Assembly: GCF_001014645.1 (NCBI RefSeq)
Contig: NZ_LASZ01000006.1
Coordinates: forward strand, 1-64,000
DNA: 64,000 nt
Direction: 5' to 3'
Origin: Luteimonas sp. FCS-9
GTDB taxonomy: Bacteria > Pseudomonadota > Gammaproteobacteria > Xanthomonadales > Xanthomonadaceae
Shown one piece after another: positions 8,201-20,452 of this stretch (within the stretch, counting starts at the first letter, position 1; each line of letters opens with the position of its first letter). A model generated the notes under the pieces. That model was not told where the DNA came from. It saw only the letters and a list, made by a program, of their open reading frames with translations, and did no database searches. The translations under genes were made by a program, and so were the position numbers.

Positions 8201-8904
8201 GCCTCGCGGCCCCCGCGCTGGCGACGGACCAGCCATTCGGACGCCAGCAGGGCCGCCAGCGAGATCGCGACCGCGACCAGCGCCAGTCGCCAGATGCCGG
8301 CCTCGCCGCCGGGCACCTGCATCAGGCCGTAGATCGCCGAGGACATCGTCTGCGTCTCGCCGGGGATGTTGGAGACGAAGGTGATCGTCGCGCCGAACTC
8401 GCCCAGCGCCTTGGCGAACGCGAGGACCGCGCCGGCGACGAGACCGGGCCAGGCCAGCGGCAGCGTGATCGTCAGGAACACGCGCCAGGGGCCGGCGCCC
8501 AGTGTCGCGGCCGCCTGCTCGAGCCGGCGGTCGACGTTCTCGATCGACAGCCGGATCGTGCGCACCATCAGCGGAAAGCCCATCAGCGCGCTGGCCAGCG
8601 CGGCCCCGGTCCAGCGGAACGCGACGCTGATGCCGAACGTGTCGTCGAGCCACAGGCCGACCGGGCCGTTGCCGCCGAGCACCACCAGCAGCGCGTAGCC
8701 CACCACGACCGGCGGCAGCACCAGCGGCAGGTGCACCAGCGCGTCGAGCAGCGACTTGCCGAAGAAGCGCCGGCGCGCGAGCAGCCACGCCACCGCGATG
8801 CCGAACGGCAGGCTGCCCAGCGCGGCCGCGGTCGCGACCTTGAGGCTCAGCCGGATCGCGACGAGTTCGTCGGGTCCGAAGGCGAACCAGGGGCTCGGCG
8901 ACAC
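8197..8904 (-). CDS. modB: Molybdate ABC transporter permease
   Basis: A 235-residue inner-membrane permease with five or six hydrophobic helices and the permease signature EQAAATLGAGPWRVFLTITLP near residue 130, the EAA loop that contacts the ATPase. GEFGATITFVSNIPGETQTM is typical of ModB. The start is a GTG at 8904, eight bases behind modA; no ATG fits. Overlaps modC by four bases, so the three mod genes are one transcription unit. Confidence 0.93.
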   Translation of the reverse strand: MSPSPWFAFGPDELVAIRLSLKVATAAALGSLPFGIAVAWLLARRRFFGKSLLDALVHLPLVLPPVVVGYALLVVLGGNGPVGLWLDDTFGISVAFRWTGAALASALMGFPLMVRTIRLSIENVDRRLEQAAATLGAGPWRVFLTITLPLAWPGLVAGAVLAFAKALGEFGATITFVSNIPGETQTMSSAIYGLMQVPGGEAGIWRLALVAVAISLAALLASEWLVRRQRGGREA

Positions 8905-8912
8905 CGCGCGTC

Positions 8913-9698
8913 TCAGCGGATCGTGAAGCCGTGGCGGCGGAAGATCTCCGACGCCGCGTCGCCGTCGAGCCAGCGCACGAACGCATCGGCCTGGTGCGGC
9001 TGGCCGCTCGCCGCCACGCGTGCGACCGGGTAGACGATCTCGGGGTGGCTGTCGGCCGGGAACGTGGCCAGCACCTTGACCCGCGGCTCGGCGCGCGCGT
9101 CGCTGCCGTAGACGACCCCCAGCGGCGCCTCGCCGCGGGCGACCAGCGCCAGCGCCGCGCGCACGCTGTCGGACTCGGCGACGCGCGGCCGCAGCGCGTC
9201 CCAGGTGCCGAAGGACTCGAACGCGGCCTTGGCGTACTTGCCGGCGGGCACGCTGGCGACCAGCGCCAGCGACAGGCGACCGCGCTCGCCCAGCAGCGGC
9301 AGCAGGTCGCTGCGCGCGTCCAGCGCGAACGGCTGCGCACGGCTGCCGGCCGGCGCGACCAGCACCAGGCTGTTGCCCAGCAGGTTGCGGCGCGATCCGG
9401 GATCGATCAGCTTGCGCTGCGCCAGCCAGTCCATCCATTCGAGGTCGGCGGACACGAACACGTCGGCCGGCGCGCGCTGCTCGATCTGGCGGGCCAGCGC
9501 CGAGCTGGCCGCGTACGACACGCGCACCGGCTGGCCGGTCTCGCGCTCGTACTGCGCGGCGGCGGCATCGAGCGATTCCTTGAGGCTGGCGGCCGCGAAC
9601 ACCGTCAGCGGCGACTGCGCGAATGCGGGCAGCGTCGCGACCACGAGCGCGGCCGTCAGCAGCCAGGCGCGGAGACGGCGGGGGAGTGGATTGATCAT
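8913..9698 (-). CDS. modA: Molybdate-binding periplasmic protein
   Basis: A 261-residue periplasmic protein. A signal peptide ([20 protein letters not shown]... ending AFA) precedes [21 protein letters not shown], the standard opening of ModA, where the AAASL serine helps bind the oxyanion. [21 protein letters not shown] and the C-terminal [18 protein letters not shown] also fit. Start at 9698 chosen for the signal peptide. Second gene of the putative ModE-controlled operon. Confidence 0.94.
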   Translation of the reverse strand: MINPLPRRLRAWLLTAALVVATLPAFAQSPLTVFAAASLKESLDAAAAQYERETGQPVRVSYAASSALARQIEQRAPADVFVSADLEWMDWLAQRKLIDPGSRRNLLGNSLVLVAPAGSRAQPFALDARSDLLPLLGERGRLSLALVASVPAGKYAKAAFESFGTWDALRPRVAESDSVRAALALVARGEAPLGVVYGSDARAEPRVKVLATFPADSHPEIVYPVARVAASGQPHQADAFVRWLDGDAASEIFRRHGFTIR

Positions 9699-9717
9699 GG
9701 CGGGGTCCGGGAGGGGG

Positions 9718-10218
9718 TCAGGGGGCGGTGACGACGACGATGCGCTCGACCTGGCGCACGCTGCGGGCCGCACGTGCGTCGTCGGCGACCAGCAGCCGCA
9801 GCGGGCCGTCGGCCGCGTCGAGCGGCCGGCCGTTGCAGCGGTCGGCCAGCAGGACGATCCGGTCGCCGAGCGTGGGGTCGAGCTCGGCCAGCGAGAACAG
9901 CGCGCGATAGCCGTCGCGCGCGGTCACCAGCACGTAGCGGTCGGGCGGGCCGCCGTGCTGCGGCGCATCGGGCATCGCACCGCTGGCCCGCAGAAGCCCG
10001 GCCAGCGACACGCCCTCGCAGCGGCGCGGGCGTCCGTGGTCGTCGACGGCCAATTCGCGGCGCTGCAGCGTCGCCCGCGCGGCCGCGTCGAGCGGCACGA
10101 CCTGCGGCGAGGCGGCGGGCGGCGGCGATGCGTGGGCATGCGCGTCCGGGCCCTGCGCGGCGGCGGCCGTGCACAGCGGCAACAGCAGGGCCGGCAGCAG
10201 GCGGCGGGGCAGGATCAT
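9718..10218 (-). CDS. Exported molybdopterin oxidoreductase-domain (SUOX-like) protein
   Basis: A 166-residue protein with signal peptide ([23 protein letters not shown]). The mature part resembles the single oxidoreductase molybdopterin-binding fold: [26 protein letters not shown], and the end block [23 protein letters not shown]. It is much smaller than sulfite oxidase or MsrP. A cysteine sits just before GVSL (RRCEGV), close to but not clearly at the position of the usual molybdenum ligand, so catalysis or even cofactor binding is unsure. It is the first gene after the ModE-like operator and 19 bases ahead of modA, so it probably belongs to molybdenum metabolism. Confidence 0.72.
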   Translation of the reverse strand: MILPRRLLPALLLPLCTAAAAQGPDAHAHASPPPAASPQVVPLDAAARATLQRRELAVDDHGRPRRCEGVSLAGLLRASGAMPDAPQHGGPPDRYVLVTARDGYRALFSLAELDPTLGDRIVLLADRCNGRPLDAADGPLRLLVADDARAARSVRQVERIVVVTAP

Positions 10219-10233
10219 CGCGGCAGGTCCGCT

Positions 10234-10257
10234 CGTTATGTACACAGGAGAATAACG
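10234..10257 (-). promoter_or_regulatory. ModE-like operator of the molybdate operon
   Basis: A 24-base site with perfect outer arms CGTTAT and ATAACG, followed inward by GTA on one side. The E. coli modA operator has the same arms and the same total length (CGTTATAT ... ACATAACG, 24 bases). It lies 16 bases upstream of the first gene of the operon, a typical repressor position. No modE gene is inside the window. Confidence 0.8.
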
Positions 10258-10310
10258 GTGGCGCGGTGAACGGTAAACCGCATCGCGCCGTGCGGGTCGG
10301 GGGCGCACCG

Positions 10311-11174
10311 CTACAGCGCGTCGATCGGCAGCTTGAGGTAGCGCACGCCGTTGGCCTCCGGCTCGGGCAGCGCGCCGGCGCGCAGGTTGGTCTGCACCGA
10401 CGGCAGCAGCAGCGCCGGCATCGCGAGCGTCGCGTCGCGGGCGGTGCGCATCGCGACGAACGTCGCCTCGTCGATCCCGTCGCGCACGTGGATGTTCTCG
10501 CGCCGCTGGGCGCCGATCGTCGTCTCGCAGGCCACCGGCCGGCCGCCCGGGCCGTAGTCGTGGCAGACGAACACGCGGGTCGCGTCCGGCAGGGCGAACA
10601 GCCGCAGGATCGACCGGTACAGCGTCGCCGCGTCGCCGCCGGGGAAGTCGCAGCGCGCGGTGCCGCCGTCGGGCATGAACAGCGAGTCGCCGGTGAACAG
10701 CGCATCGCCGATCAGGTAGGCGTTGCTGTCGCTGGTGTGGCCCGGTACCGGGATCGCGCGGGCCGCCAAGCCGCCGACGCCAAACTCGGCCTCGGGCGCG
10801 AACAGGTGGTCGAACTGCGAGCCGTCCACCGGGAAGTGCTCGCCCAGGTTGAAGATCGGGCGGAAGGTCTTCTGCACGGCGCGGATGCCCTCGCCGATCG
10901 CCAGGCGCGCGCCGGGCAGCTGCCGGCGCAGCCAGTCGCCGGCCGACAGGTGGTCGGCATGGGCGTGCGTTTCGAGGATCCACTGCACGTCGAGGTCGTG
11001 GCCGCGCACGTGGGCGAGCAGATGCCCCGCCGACACGGTGGCCGTCCTCGCCGAGGCGGGATCGAAGTCGAGGACCGGATCGACGATGGCGGCCGCGTGC
11101 GATCGCGGATCGCGGACGACGTAGCTCCACGTGTTGCTGCCGACGTGGAAGAACGGGGTGACCTCGGGCGGCAT
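10311..11174 (-). CDS. MBL-fold metallo-hydrolase, persulfide dioxygenase/Blh type
   Basis: A 287-residue cytoplasmic metallo-beta-lactamase fold protein. The metal motif THAHADH holds H70, H72, D74 and H75; further ligands are in PVPGHTSDS and GDSLF, with a final CHDYGPGG. VGSNTWSYVVRDP at the start, and the whole pattern, match ETHE1/BigR-linked (Blh) enzymes that oxidise glutathione persulfide in sulfide detoxification, rather than glyoxalase II. Start at 11174 preferred over the in-frame codon ten residues before. It sits upstream of the molybdate operon on the same strand but beyond its ModE box. Confidence 0.83.
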   Translation of the reverse strand: MPPEVTPFFHVGSNTWSYVVRDPRSHAAAIVDPVLDFDPASARTATVSAGHLLAHVRGHDLDVQWILETHAHADHLSAGDWLRRQLPGARLAIGEGIRAVQKTFRPIFNLGEHFPVDGSQFDHLFAPEAEFGVGGLAARAIPVPGHTSDSNAYLIGDALFTGDSLFMPDGGTARCDFPGGDAATLYRSILRLFALPDATRVFVCHDYGPGGRPVACETTIGAQRRENIHVRDGIDEATFVAMRTARDATLAMPALLLPSVQTNLRAGALPEPEANGVRYLKLPIDAL

Positions 11175-11250
11175 CGGCGGTTCCTGCGGACGGGGCCGGA
11201 CCACTGTAGGACCGCGCCGTGACGCGAAGGTTCGCGTCCGGTGTTTCGCT

Positions 11251-13952
<2,702 letters not shown>

Positions 13953-13976
13953 CGCCGCCGCTCCCGTGCGCGATCC

Positions 13977-14001
13977 GAAGCCCCGCCGCGTGCGGGGCTT
14001 C
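13977..14001 (+). terminator. Terminator after gapA
   Basis: GAAGCCCCGC, five-base loop, GCGGGGCTTC: a perfect 10-base stem 25 bases after the gapA stop. The T tract is weak (TTCTCGTCT). Confidence 0.65.
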
Positions 14002-14120
14002 TCGTCTGCGCATCGCCTGCGTCGCCGGTCGGCATCGCGACGCGACCGCGGAGTGTCCGTTTCCGGGCGGTACAGGTAAGGTGCGCCGATGCGCGCCGCC
14101 GGCGCGGACGGATCCGAGCC

Positions 14121-16844
14121 ATGGAAGCACTGCTCCTCCTGGGCATCGCGTTGCTGGTCGCGGTGCCGGTCATGCTGATCGTCGCGCTGGTGTCGTTGTT
14201 CGACCTGCGCCGGCGCGTGACCGAGCTCGAGACGCAGGTCGATGCATTGCGGAGCCCGACACCCGCGGCCGCGCAGCGGACGGCCGAGGTGGACGCGCCG
14301 GACGAGGCCAGGGAGGACACGGCGCTCGGGGACGAGGCGACGCCGTGGGCGGACGACGGCGCGAGCGTCGGGCACGATCGGGCGCCGCCGGTGGCCGATC
14401 CGTGGCCGGGCCCGCCCGTGTCCACGCCGCCGCCGCCGCCGCTGCCGCCGGCGCCGCCGCGGGCGGCCTGGCGCGACGCCGATCCTGCCCCGACCGGAGC
14501 GGCGCCCGCGGCGCCGTCGCGCCCGCCCGGCCCCGACCCGTTCGCGCGCGCCGCGCGCTGGGTGCGCAGCTGGTTCACCACCGGCAACGTGCCGGTCAAG
14601 ATCGGCATGCTGGTGCTGTTCGCCGGTGTCGCCGCGCTGCTCAAGTACGCCAGCGACCAGGGCTGGCTGTCGGTGCCGGTGGAACTGCGGCTGGCGGCGG
14701 TGGCGGCCGCGGCGATCGGCGGGCTGGCGTTCGGCTGGCGGCGCCGCGACAGCCACCGCACGTTCGCGCTGAGCCTGCAGGGCGGAATGATCGGCATCCT
14801 GTTGCTGGTCGTGTTCGCGGCCTACAAGCAGTTCGGCCTGCTGCCGGGCGGCATCGCATTCGCCGCGAGCGTGGCGCTGGTCGCCGGCGCCGGCGTGCTG
14901 GCGGTGCTGCAGGACGCGCGCGCGCTGGCGGTGTTCGCGGTGCTGGCCGGCTTCCTCGCGCCGATCTGGCTGTCGACCGGCGGCGGCAGCCATGTCGCGC
15001 TGTTCGCCTACTACGCGGTGCTCAACGGCGCGATCCTGGGCATCGCGTGGTTCCGCGCCTGGCGCGTGCTCAACCTGCTGGGCTTCGCCTTCACGTTCGG
15101 CATCGGCACGCTCTGGGGCGTGCTGCGCTACGCGCCGGACGACTTCGCCACGACCCAGCCGTTCCTGGCGTTGTTCTTCGCGTTCTACCTCGCGATCCCG
15201 CTGCTCTACGCGCGGCGCCGCCCGCCGTCGAGGCGCGACCTCGTCGACGGCTGCCTCGTCTTCGGCACCCCGCTGGTGGCGTTCTCGCTGCAGGCCGGCC
15301 TGCTGCAGGGACATAGGTTCGCGCTCGCGCTGTGTGCGCTCGGCGGGGCCGCGGTCTACGCGGCGCTGGCCTGGGCGCTGCTGCGACGCCGGCGCGAGGC
15401 AGTGCTGGGCCAGGCGTATGCGCTGCTCGCGGTCGGCTTCGCGACGCTGGCCGTGCCGCTGGCGCTGTCGGCGCACGCGACCGCCTGCGTGTTCGCGCTC
15501 GAAGGCGCCGGGCTGGTCTGGCTGGGCCTGCGTCAGCGCCGCTGGCTGCCGCAGCTCTCGGGTGTGGGCCTGCAGCTCGCCGCTGCGGTGGCCTACGCGC
15601 TCGCGGCGACCGTGTGGTCGCGGCCGGCCGATCCGGCGTTCGTGAACGGCGGCTTCGCCGGCGCGCTGCTGATTGCGCTGTCGGGCCTGGCGACCGCAGC
15701 CGGCTACCGGCAGGCCGGGCGCCTGCCGGTCGCGCGCATCGCCTACGCCTGGGCGCTGGCCTGGTGGCTGGGCGCGTGGATCCAGGAGCTCGCGCGCGCG
15801 GTGCCGTCGGCCTCGCTGCCCGACGCGCTGCTCGCGCTGGCCGCGGTCACCGGCTGGCTCGCGGCCGAGGTCCATCGCCGCCGGCCCGACGCGGTCCTCG
15901 GCGCGACGCTGTTCGCCGCGCTGCTCGTCGCTGCGCCGCTCGCGTTCTGGCAGATGCAGGCGCACGTGCAGCCTTTCGCCGGCTACGGCGCGCCGGCGTG
16001 GGCGGCGTTCGCGGTGCTCGGGTTCCGCGGGCTGGTGTGCCTGCGCGCGGGGGAGGACCGGATCGCGCGCGCGGCCCAGTTGCTGTGGTGGTTGCTGTGG
16101 CCGCTGGTGGTATCGCTGCTGATGGCGCACGTCGCCCGCATGGCCGGGCTGGCCGGCGGCTGGTTCGCGGTGGCGGTGGCGCTGCCGTGGCTGGTCGTCT
16201 CGGCGCTGTCGCTGTGGCGCTGGCCCTGGCTGGCGCGGCCGCTGGGGGAGCGCTTCGATCCGGTGCGCACCACGTTGCGCGGCGCGCTGTTGGGCGTGCT
16301 CGCGCTGTGGTGGCTGGCCGCACTGGGCAACCCCGGCGACAGCGCGCCGCTGCCATGGATCGCGGTGCTCAACCCGCTCGACCTGGCCCAGGCGGCGGTC
16401 GTGCTGCTGCTCGCCCGTTGGCTGTGGTCGCCCGATGGTCCCGCGCTGCCTCGGGCGCCGCGCGTGCCCCTGCTGTCGATGCTGGCGTTCGCACTCGTCA
16501 CCGCGATCACGCTGCGCGCCGCCCATCAGTGGGGCGGCGCGCCGTGGGACGGGCGCCTGGCGGGCAGCAGCCTGGCCCAGACCAGCCTCACCGTGGTCTG
16601 GAGCATCCTCGGCATGCTGGGCTGGATCGTCGGCTCGCGCCGCGGCCAGCGGGCGCTGTGGCTGGCCGGCGCGGTGCTGATGGCGGTCGTGCTGGCGAAG
16701 CTGGTCTTCGTCGATCGCGGCCACCTGGGCAACCTGTGGGGGATCGGCTCGTTCATCGCCTACGGCCTGCTGTGCACGGTCGTGGGCTTCTTCGCGCCGG
16801 CGCCGCCGCGCGCCGTCGCCGTCAACGAGGAAGCGTCCGCATGA
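14121..16844 (+). CDS. DUF2339 multi-pass membrane protein
   Basis: A 907-residue integral membrane protein. It starts with one helix (LLLLGIALLVAVPVMLIVALV), a charged short coil (RRRVTELETQVDAL) and a proline-rich linker up to about residue 140, then VKIGMLVLFAGVAALLKYA and more than twenty closely packed hydrophobic segments to the end. This layout is characteristic of the DUF2339 family, whose function is unknown. The stop overlaps the next gene, a DUF3999 protein, by ATGA; the two are commonly paired, suggesting one envelope complex. The position between gapA and pgk breaks up the glycolytic block. Confidence 0.9.
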   Translation: MEALLLLGIALLVAVPVMLIVALVSLFDLRRRVTELETQVDALRSPTPAAAQRTAEVDAPDEAREDTALGDEATPWADDGASVGHDRAPPVADPWPGPPVSTPPPPPLPPAPPRAAWRDADPAPTGAAPAAPSRPPGPDPFARAARWVRSWFTTGNVPVKIGMLVLFAGVAALLKYASDQGWLSVPVELRLAAVAAAAIGGLAFGWRRRDSHRTFALSLQGGMIGILLLVVFAAYKQFGLLPGGIAFAASVALVAGAGVLAVLQDARALAVFAVLAGFLAPIWLSTGGGSHVALFAYYAVLNGAILGIAWFRAWRVLNLLGFAFTFGIGTLWGVLRYAPDDFATTQPFLALFFAFYLAIPLLYARRRPPSRRDLVDGCLVFGTPLVAFSLQAGLLQGHRFALALCALGGAAVYAALAWALLRRRREAVLGQAYALLAVGFATLAVPLALSAHATACVFALEGAGLVWLGLRQRRWLPQLSGVGLQLAAAVAYALAATVWSRPADPAFVNGGFAGALLIALSGLATAAGYRQAGRLPVARIAYAWALAWWLGAWIQELARAVPSASLPDALLALAAVTGWLAAEVHRRRPDAVLGATLFAALLVAAPLAFWQMQAHVQPFAGYGAPAWAAFAVLGFRGLVCLRAGEDRIARAAQLLWWLLWPLVVSLLMAHVARMAGLAGGWFAVAVALPWLVVSALSLWRWPWLARPLGERFDPVRTTLRGALLGVLALWWLAALGNPGDSAPLPWIAVLNPLDLAQAAVVLLLARWLWSPDGPALPRAPRVPLLSMLAFALVTAITLRAAHQWGGAPWDGRLAGSSLAQTSLTVVWSILGMLGWIVGSRRGQRALWLAGAVLMAVVLAKLVFVDRGHLGNLWGIGSFIAYGLLCTVVGFFAPAPPRAVAVNEEASA

Positions 16845-18193
16845 TCCGGTCCCGACACGTCGTCGTCGCCTGCCTGCTGGGCGCGTCCGCCGTCGCAGCC
16901 GCGCAGGCCGAGTTCGCGGCGCAATGGCCGCTGGCGCCCGACGATCCGTCGGCGAGCGCCTACCGCGTCGAGCTCACGCCGGAGATCTACGCGCGGGTGT
17001 GGTCGCCGGCGCTGCGCGACGTGGTCGTCGTCGATGGCGACGGCCGGCCGGTGCCGGCGGCGTTCGTTGCCGAGCCGGCGGCCCGGGCGGCCGCGACGCG
17101 CCGCGAGCTGCCTTGGTTCCCGTTGCCCGGCGATGTCGGGAACCGCGACGGTGACATCGCCGCGATCAGCGAGATCGACGCCGACGGCAGCCTGCGGCGC
17201 GTGCAGTTCCGCGCGCCCGGCGGCGAGGCCGCCGGCGCGGTGCTCGTCGACGCCAGCGCGCTGGATGCCCCGGTGACCGCGCTCGCGCTGCGCTGGGACG
17301 AGACGCAGCCGCCGTTCGAGCAGGCCTACCGGGTCGAGGCGTCCGACGACCTGCGGCAGTGGCGCGGCGTGAACGACGAGGTGCGCGTGCTCGACCTGCG
17401 CCGCGACGCGCAGCGGCTGGTCGAGCGGCGCATCGCGCTGCCCGGACCGGTCGACGCACGCTACCTGCGCCTGACGCCCTTGCGCGCGGCGACCGTGCCG
17501 CTGCGCCTGCAGGCGGTCGAGGCCGAGCTCGCGCCGGCGCAAGAGCCGGTGGCCTGGCATTGGCAGGTACCGGCGCCGCAGCCGGCCGACGCCCGCGGCG
17601 CCCTCGTCTATCGCACCGATGGCCGGTTCCCGGTGGAGCGGATCGACATCGCGCTGGCCGGCAACGGCACGGGGCGCTGGACCCTCGAGCGACGCGATGC
17701 CGACGACGGCCCCTGGCGCATCGTCGCGAGCGATCACGTGGTGTTCCAGGCGGGCGCCGGCGCCGATGTCCGGCGCGCGCCGCCGCTGGCGCTGTCGGCG
17801 CCGGTCCGCGACCGCCAGTGGCGACTGACGCCCGCCACGCCGTCGCATGGTGCGCCGCCGACGCTGCGCCTGGGATATCGCCCCGAGACGCTGGTGTTCG
17901 TCGCCGAAGGGCGGCCGCCCTACGCGCTGCAGGCCGGCAGCGCGCGGGCCGCCCGCACTGATGCGCCGGTCGCGCCGCTGCTCGATGCGCTGCGCGCGCA
18001 GCACGGCCCCGCCTGGCGCCCGGCTGCGGCCGTGCCCGGCGCGATGACGCCGCTGGCGGGCGAGGCCGCGCTGCAGCCCGCACCCCAACCGCGCGACTGG
18101 AAGACCTGGACGCTGTGGGGCGTGCTGCTGCTCGGCGTGCTCGTGGTCGGTGGCTTCGCATTGAGCCTGCTGCGCGGGCGCACCGCCGCGTAG
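16841..18193 (+). CDS. DUF3999 exported membrane-anchored protein
   Basis: A 450-residue protein with a signal peptide ([21 protein letters not shown]) and a single C-terminal helix, [21 protein letters not shown], followed by RGRTAA. The large central part is periplasmic, about 400 residues, and holds repeated beta-rich stretches like [15 protein letters not shown] typical of DUF3999. It starts within the stop codon of the DUF2339 gene, so both are translated together. The family has no known activity; the association suggests work at the inner membrane. Confidence 0.88.
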   Translation: MIRSRHVVVACLLGASAVAAAQAEFAAQWPLAPDDPSASAYRVELTPEIYARVWSPALRDVVVVDGDGRPVPAAFVAEPAARAAATRRELPWFPLPGDVGNRDGDIAAISEIDADGSLRRVQFRAPGGEAAGAVLVDASALDAPVTALALRWDETQPPFEQAYRVEASDDLRQWRGVNDEVRVLDLRRDAQRLVERRIALPGPVDARYLRLTPLRAATVPLRLQAVEAELAPAQEPVAWHWQVPAPQPADARGALVYRTDGRFPVERIDIALAGNGTGRWTLERRDADDGPWRIVASDHVVFQAGAGADVRRAPPLALSAPVRDRQWRLTPATPSHGAPPTLRLGYRPETLVFVAEGRPPYALQAGSARAARTDAPVAPLLDALRAQHGPAWRPAAAVPGAMTPLAGEAALQPAPQPRDWKTWTLWGVLLLGVLVVGGFALSLLRGRTAA

Positions 18194-18261
18194 CGCCGAG
18201 CCTTGGGGCCGCTGTGCGAGCGGCGGTCGGCGTCGGCGCGCTCGTGCGAAGAGAAAGGAGC

Positions 18262-18326
18262 GTAGGAGCGCGCTTGCGAGCGAAAGGCGTTCCCGGGGAG
18301 GCCCTCGCGCGCAAGCGCGCTCCTAC
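18262..18326. repeat. REP-like palindrome, GTAGGAGCGCGC type (copy A)
   Basis: A 65-base element with perfect 17-base terminal arms, GTAGGAGCGCGCTTGCG and its reverse complement, around a TTCCCGGGGAGG-containing loop. Other copies lie near 32.4, 46.0, 58.75 and 61.5 kb. It sits in the 310-base gene-free stretch 18194-18503 before pgk; in the rest of that stretch I see only a GC-rich leader. Confidence 0.85.
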
Positions 18327-18503
18327 ACGCGGCAGTCGCGCATGCGGTTTGCCTGCGCGAGGCGGCTGCGCGGACAATGGCCGTCTCATGCGCGCCGGCC
18401 GACCAGGGATGGCCGGGCCAGCAGCACCGAAGCCGCAATGCGGCGCCATGGACGACATGGCGCGTCCCTTTTTTCCTCTCTTCCCAAGCGAGTGCAGTCC
18501 CCC

Positions 18504-19679
18504 ATGACCATCGTCCGCATGACCGACCTCGATCTCTCCGGCAAGCGCGTGCTGATCCGGCAGGACCTCAACGTGCCCGTCGACGGCGGCAAGGTCACGT
18601 CCGACCAGCGCATCCTCGCGTCGCTGCCGACGTTGCAGCAGGCCCTGGCGCAGAACGCGGCGGTCATGGTGACCTCGCACCTGGGGCGTCCGAAGGAAGG
18701 CAGCTGGAGCGAGGTCGACTCGCTGGCGCCGGTCGCCGCGCGCCTGTCGGAACTGCTGGGCATCGAGGTGCCGCTGGTGCGCGACTGGGTCGACGGCGTC
18801 GATGTCGCGCCGGGCCAGCTGGTGCTGCTGGAGAACTGCCGCATGAACGTCGGCGAGAAGGCCGACGACGAGGCCCTGTCGCGCAAGTACGCCGCGCTCG
18901 CCGACGTGTTCGTCATGGACGCCTTCGGCACCGCGCACCGCGCGCAGGCGTCGACGCACGGCGTGATCCGGTTCGCCAAGACGGCTGCCGGCGGCCCGCT
19001 GCTGATGGCCGAGCTCGACGCGCTGGCCAAGGCGCTCGACGCCCCGGCGCGCCCGCTGCTGGCGATCGTCGCCGGCAGCAAGGTCTCGACCAAGCTCGAA
19101 CTGCTGTCGTCGCTGGTCGGCAAGGTCGACCAGCTGATCGTCGGCGGCGGCATCGCCAACACCTTCATCGCTGCGCTCGGACACGGCGTGGGCAAGTCGC
19201 TGGTCGAGACCGACCTGATCGACACCGCGAAGCGGATCATGGCCGACGCCAGGGCGCGCGGCGCCGAGATTCCGGTGCCGACTGATGTCGTGGTGGCGCC
19301 CGCGTTCGCGGCCGATGCGCCGGCGACCGTCAAGGCGGTGGATGCGGTCGAGGCCGACGACATGATCCTCGACATCGGTCCGGACACCGCGAAGCGCTAC
19401 GCGGCGATGATCGCCGATGCCGGCACCGTGGTCTGGAACGGCCCGGTCGGCGTGTTCGAGTTCGACGCCTTCGGGCACGGCACCGAGGCACTGGCGCGCG
19501 CGATCGCGGCGTCGAAGGCGTTCTCGATCGCCGGCGGCGGCGACACGCTGGCGGCGGTCGACAAGTACGGCATCGCCGACGACGTGTCCTACATCTCCAC
19601 CGGCGGCGGCGCGTTCCTGGAGTTCCTCGAAGGCAAGACGCTGCCGGCAGTCGCCGCGCTGGACGCGCGCGGGGCATGA
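18504..19679 (+). CDS. pgk: Phosphoglycerate kinase
   Basis: 391 residues. [26 protein letters not shown] holds the substrate-binding RxDxNVP motif, [10 protein letters not shown] the HLGRP motif, and the end has the nucleotide site with [10 protein letters not shown] and SIAGGGDT...[14 protein letters not shown]. It makes ATP from 1,3-bisphosphoglycerate in glycolysis. Start set at MTIVRM; upstream in-frame codons cover the repeat and do not code. The stop overlaps the HAD phosphatase start by ATGA. Confidence 0.98.
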   Translation: MTIVRMTDLDLSGKRVLIRQDLNVPVDGGKVTSDQRILASLPTLQQALAQNAAVMVTSHLGRPKEGSWSEVDSLAPVAARLSELLGIEVPLVRDWVDGVDVAPGQLVLLENCRMNVGEKADDEALSRKYAALADVFVMDAFGTAHRAQASTHGVIRFAKTAAGGPLLMAELDALAKALDAPARPLLAIVAGSKVSTKLELLSSLVGKVDQLIVGGGIANTFIAALGHGVGKSLVETDLIDTAKRIMADARARGAEIPVPTDVVVAPAFAADAPATVKAVDAVEADDMILDIGPDTAKRYAAMIADAGTVVWNGPVGVFEFDAFGHGTEALARAIAASKAFSIAGGGDTLAAVDKYGIADDVSYISTGGGAFLEFLEGKTLPAVAALDARGA

Positions 19680-20320
19680 ACAAGGATGCGCTGTTCTTCG
19701 ATCTCGACGGCACGCTGATCGATTCGGAGCCCGGCATCCTGGGCGGCATCGCGCATGCGCTCGAGGTGCTGGGGCACGCGCCGCTGCCGCGCGAGAAACT
19801 GCTGCCGTGGATCGGCCCGCCGCTGCGCGACAGCTTCGACACGCTGTTCGCCGGGGACGCGGACCGCATCGAGCGCGCGATCGCGGTCTATCGCGATCGC
19901 TACGACGCGATCGGCTGGCGCGAGCACACCGTCTATGCCGGCGTGGCCGCGGCGATCGCGACGCTGCACGCGGACGGCCGCACGCTGGCGGTCGTCACCT
20001 CGAAGAACGAGCGGTTCGCGCGGCGCATCGTCGAGGCGTTGCCGTTCGGCGATGCGTTCGCGACCGTCGTGGGCGCCAGCGACGACGGCGCGCGGCGCTA
20101 CAAGCGCGAACTGATCGCCGAGGCGCTGTCGCGGCTGGCGCTGCCTGCCGCGCGCTGCACGATGATCGGCGACCGGCGCATGGACATGGAGGGCGCGCGC
20201 CAGCACGCGATGCGCGCGATCGGCGTGCTGTGGGGCTTCGGCTCGGCCGACGAACTGCGCGAGGCCGGCGCCGATCGCGTCGTCGACTCGCCGGCCGCGC
20301 TGGTGGCCGCGGTCGGCTGA
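19676..20320 (+). CDS. HAD hydrolase, phosphoglycolate phosphatase-like
   Basis: A 214-residue HAD family hydrolase. Motif [13 protein letters not shown] provides nucleophile D9 and D11, motif II is the TSK near residue 103, and motif IV is [12 protein letters not shown]. The helical cap after motif I and the overall size fit the Gph/PgmB group that dephosphorylates small phosphometabolites such as 2-phosphoglycolate. Its ATGA overlap with pgk suggests a house-cleaning role linked to glycolysis, which is inference. Confidence 0.85.
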   Translation: MNKDALFFDLDGTLIDSEPGILGGIAHALEVLGHAPLPREKLLPWIGPPLRDSFDTLFAGDADRIERAIAVYRDRYDAIGWREHTVYAGVAAAIATLHADGRTLAVVTSKNERFARRIVEALPFGDAFATVVGASDDGARRYKRELIAEALSRLALPAARCTMIGDRRMDMEGARQHAMRAIGVLWGFGSADELREAGADRVVDSPAALVAAVG

Positions 20321-20344
20321 TCCGGGCGGCGGCCGCCGTGCCGC

Positions 20345-20358
20345 TGCAAGCGTTTCCA
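20345..20358. promoter_or_regulatory. cre-like palindrome upstream of pyk
   Basis: TGCAAGCGTTTCCA fits the LacI-family operator pattern TGWAARCGYTWWCW at 12 of 14 positions and lies 95 bases before pyk. A sister site stands at the same type of place before the aldolase gene. Confidence 0.45.
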
Positions 20359-20400
20359 AGTAAGCTCGCACGCGGCATGCCGCCCTTGGGATGCCTCGGT

Positions 20401-20446
20401 CATGTTGCCCCGCAACATGCGCCTGACCACCGGTGGACACTAAGAT
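20401..20446 (+). promoter_or_regulatory. Hairpin and possible -10 region of pyk
   Basis: CATGTTGC-CCC-GCAACATG (20401-20419) is a perfect 8-base inverted repeat. Further on, TAAGAT at 20441-20446 could be a -10 element only seven bases before the ATG, which would give a leaderless transcript. No good -35 is visible, so this is tentative. Confidence 0.35.
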
Positions 20447-20452
20447 CGCGGA

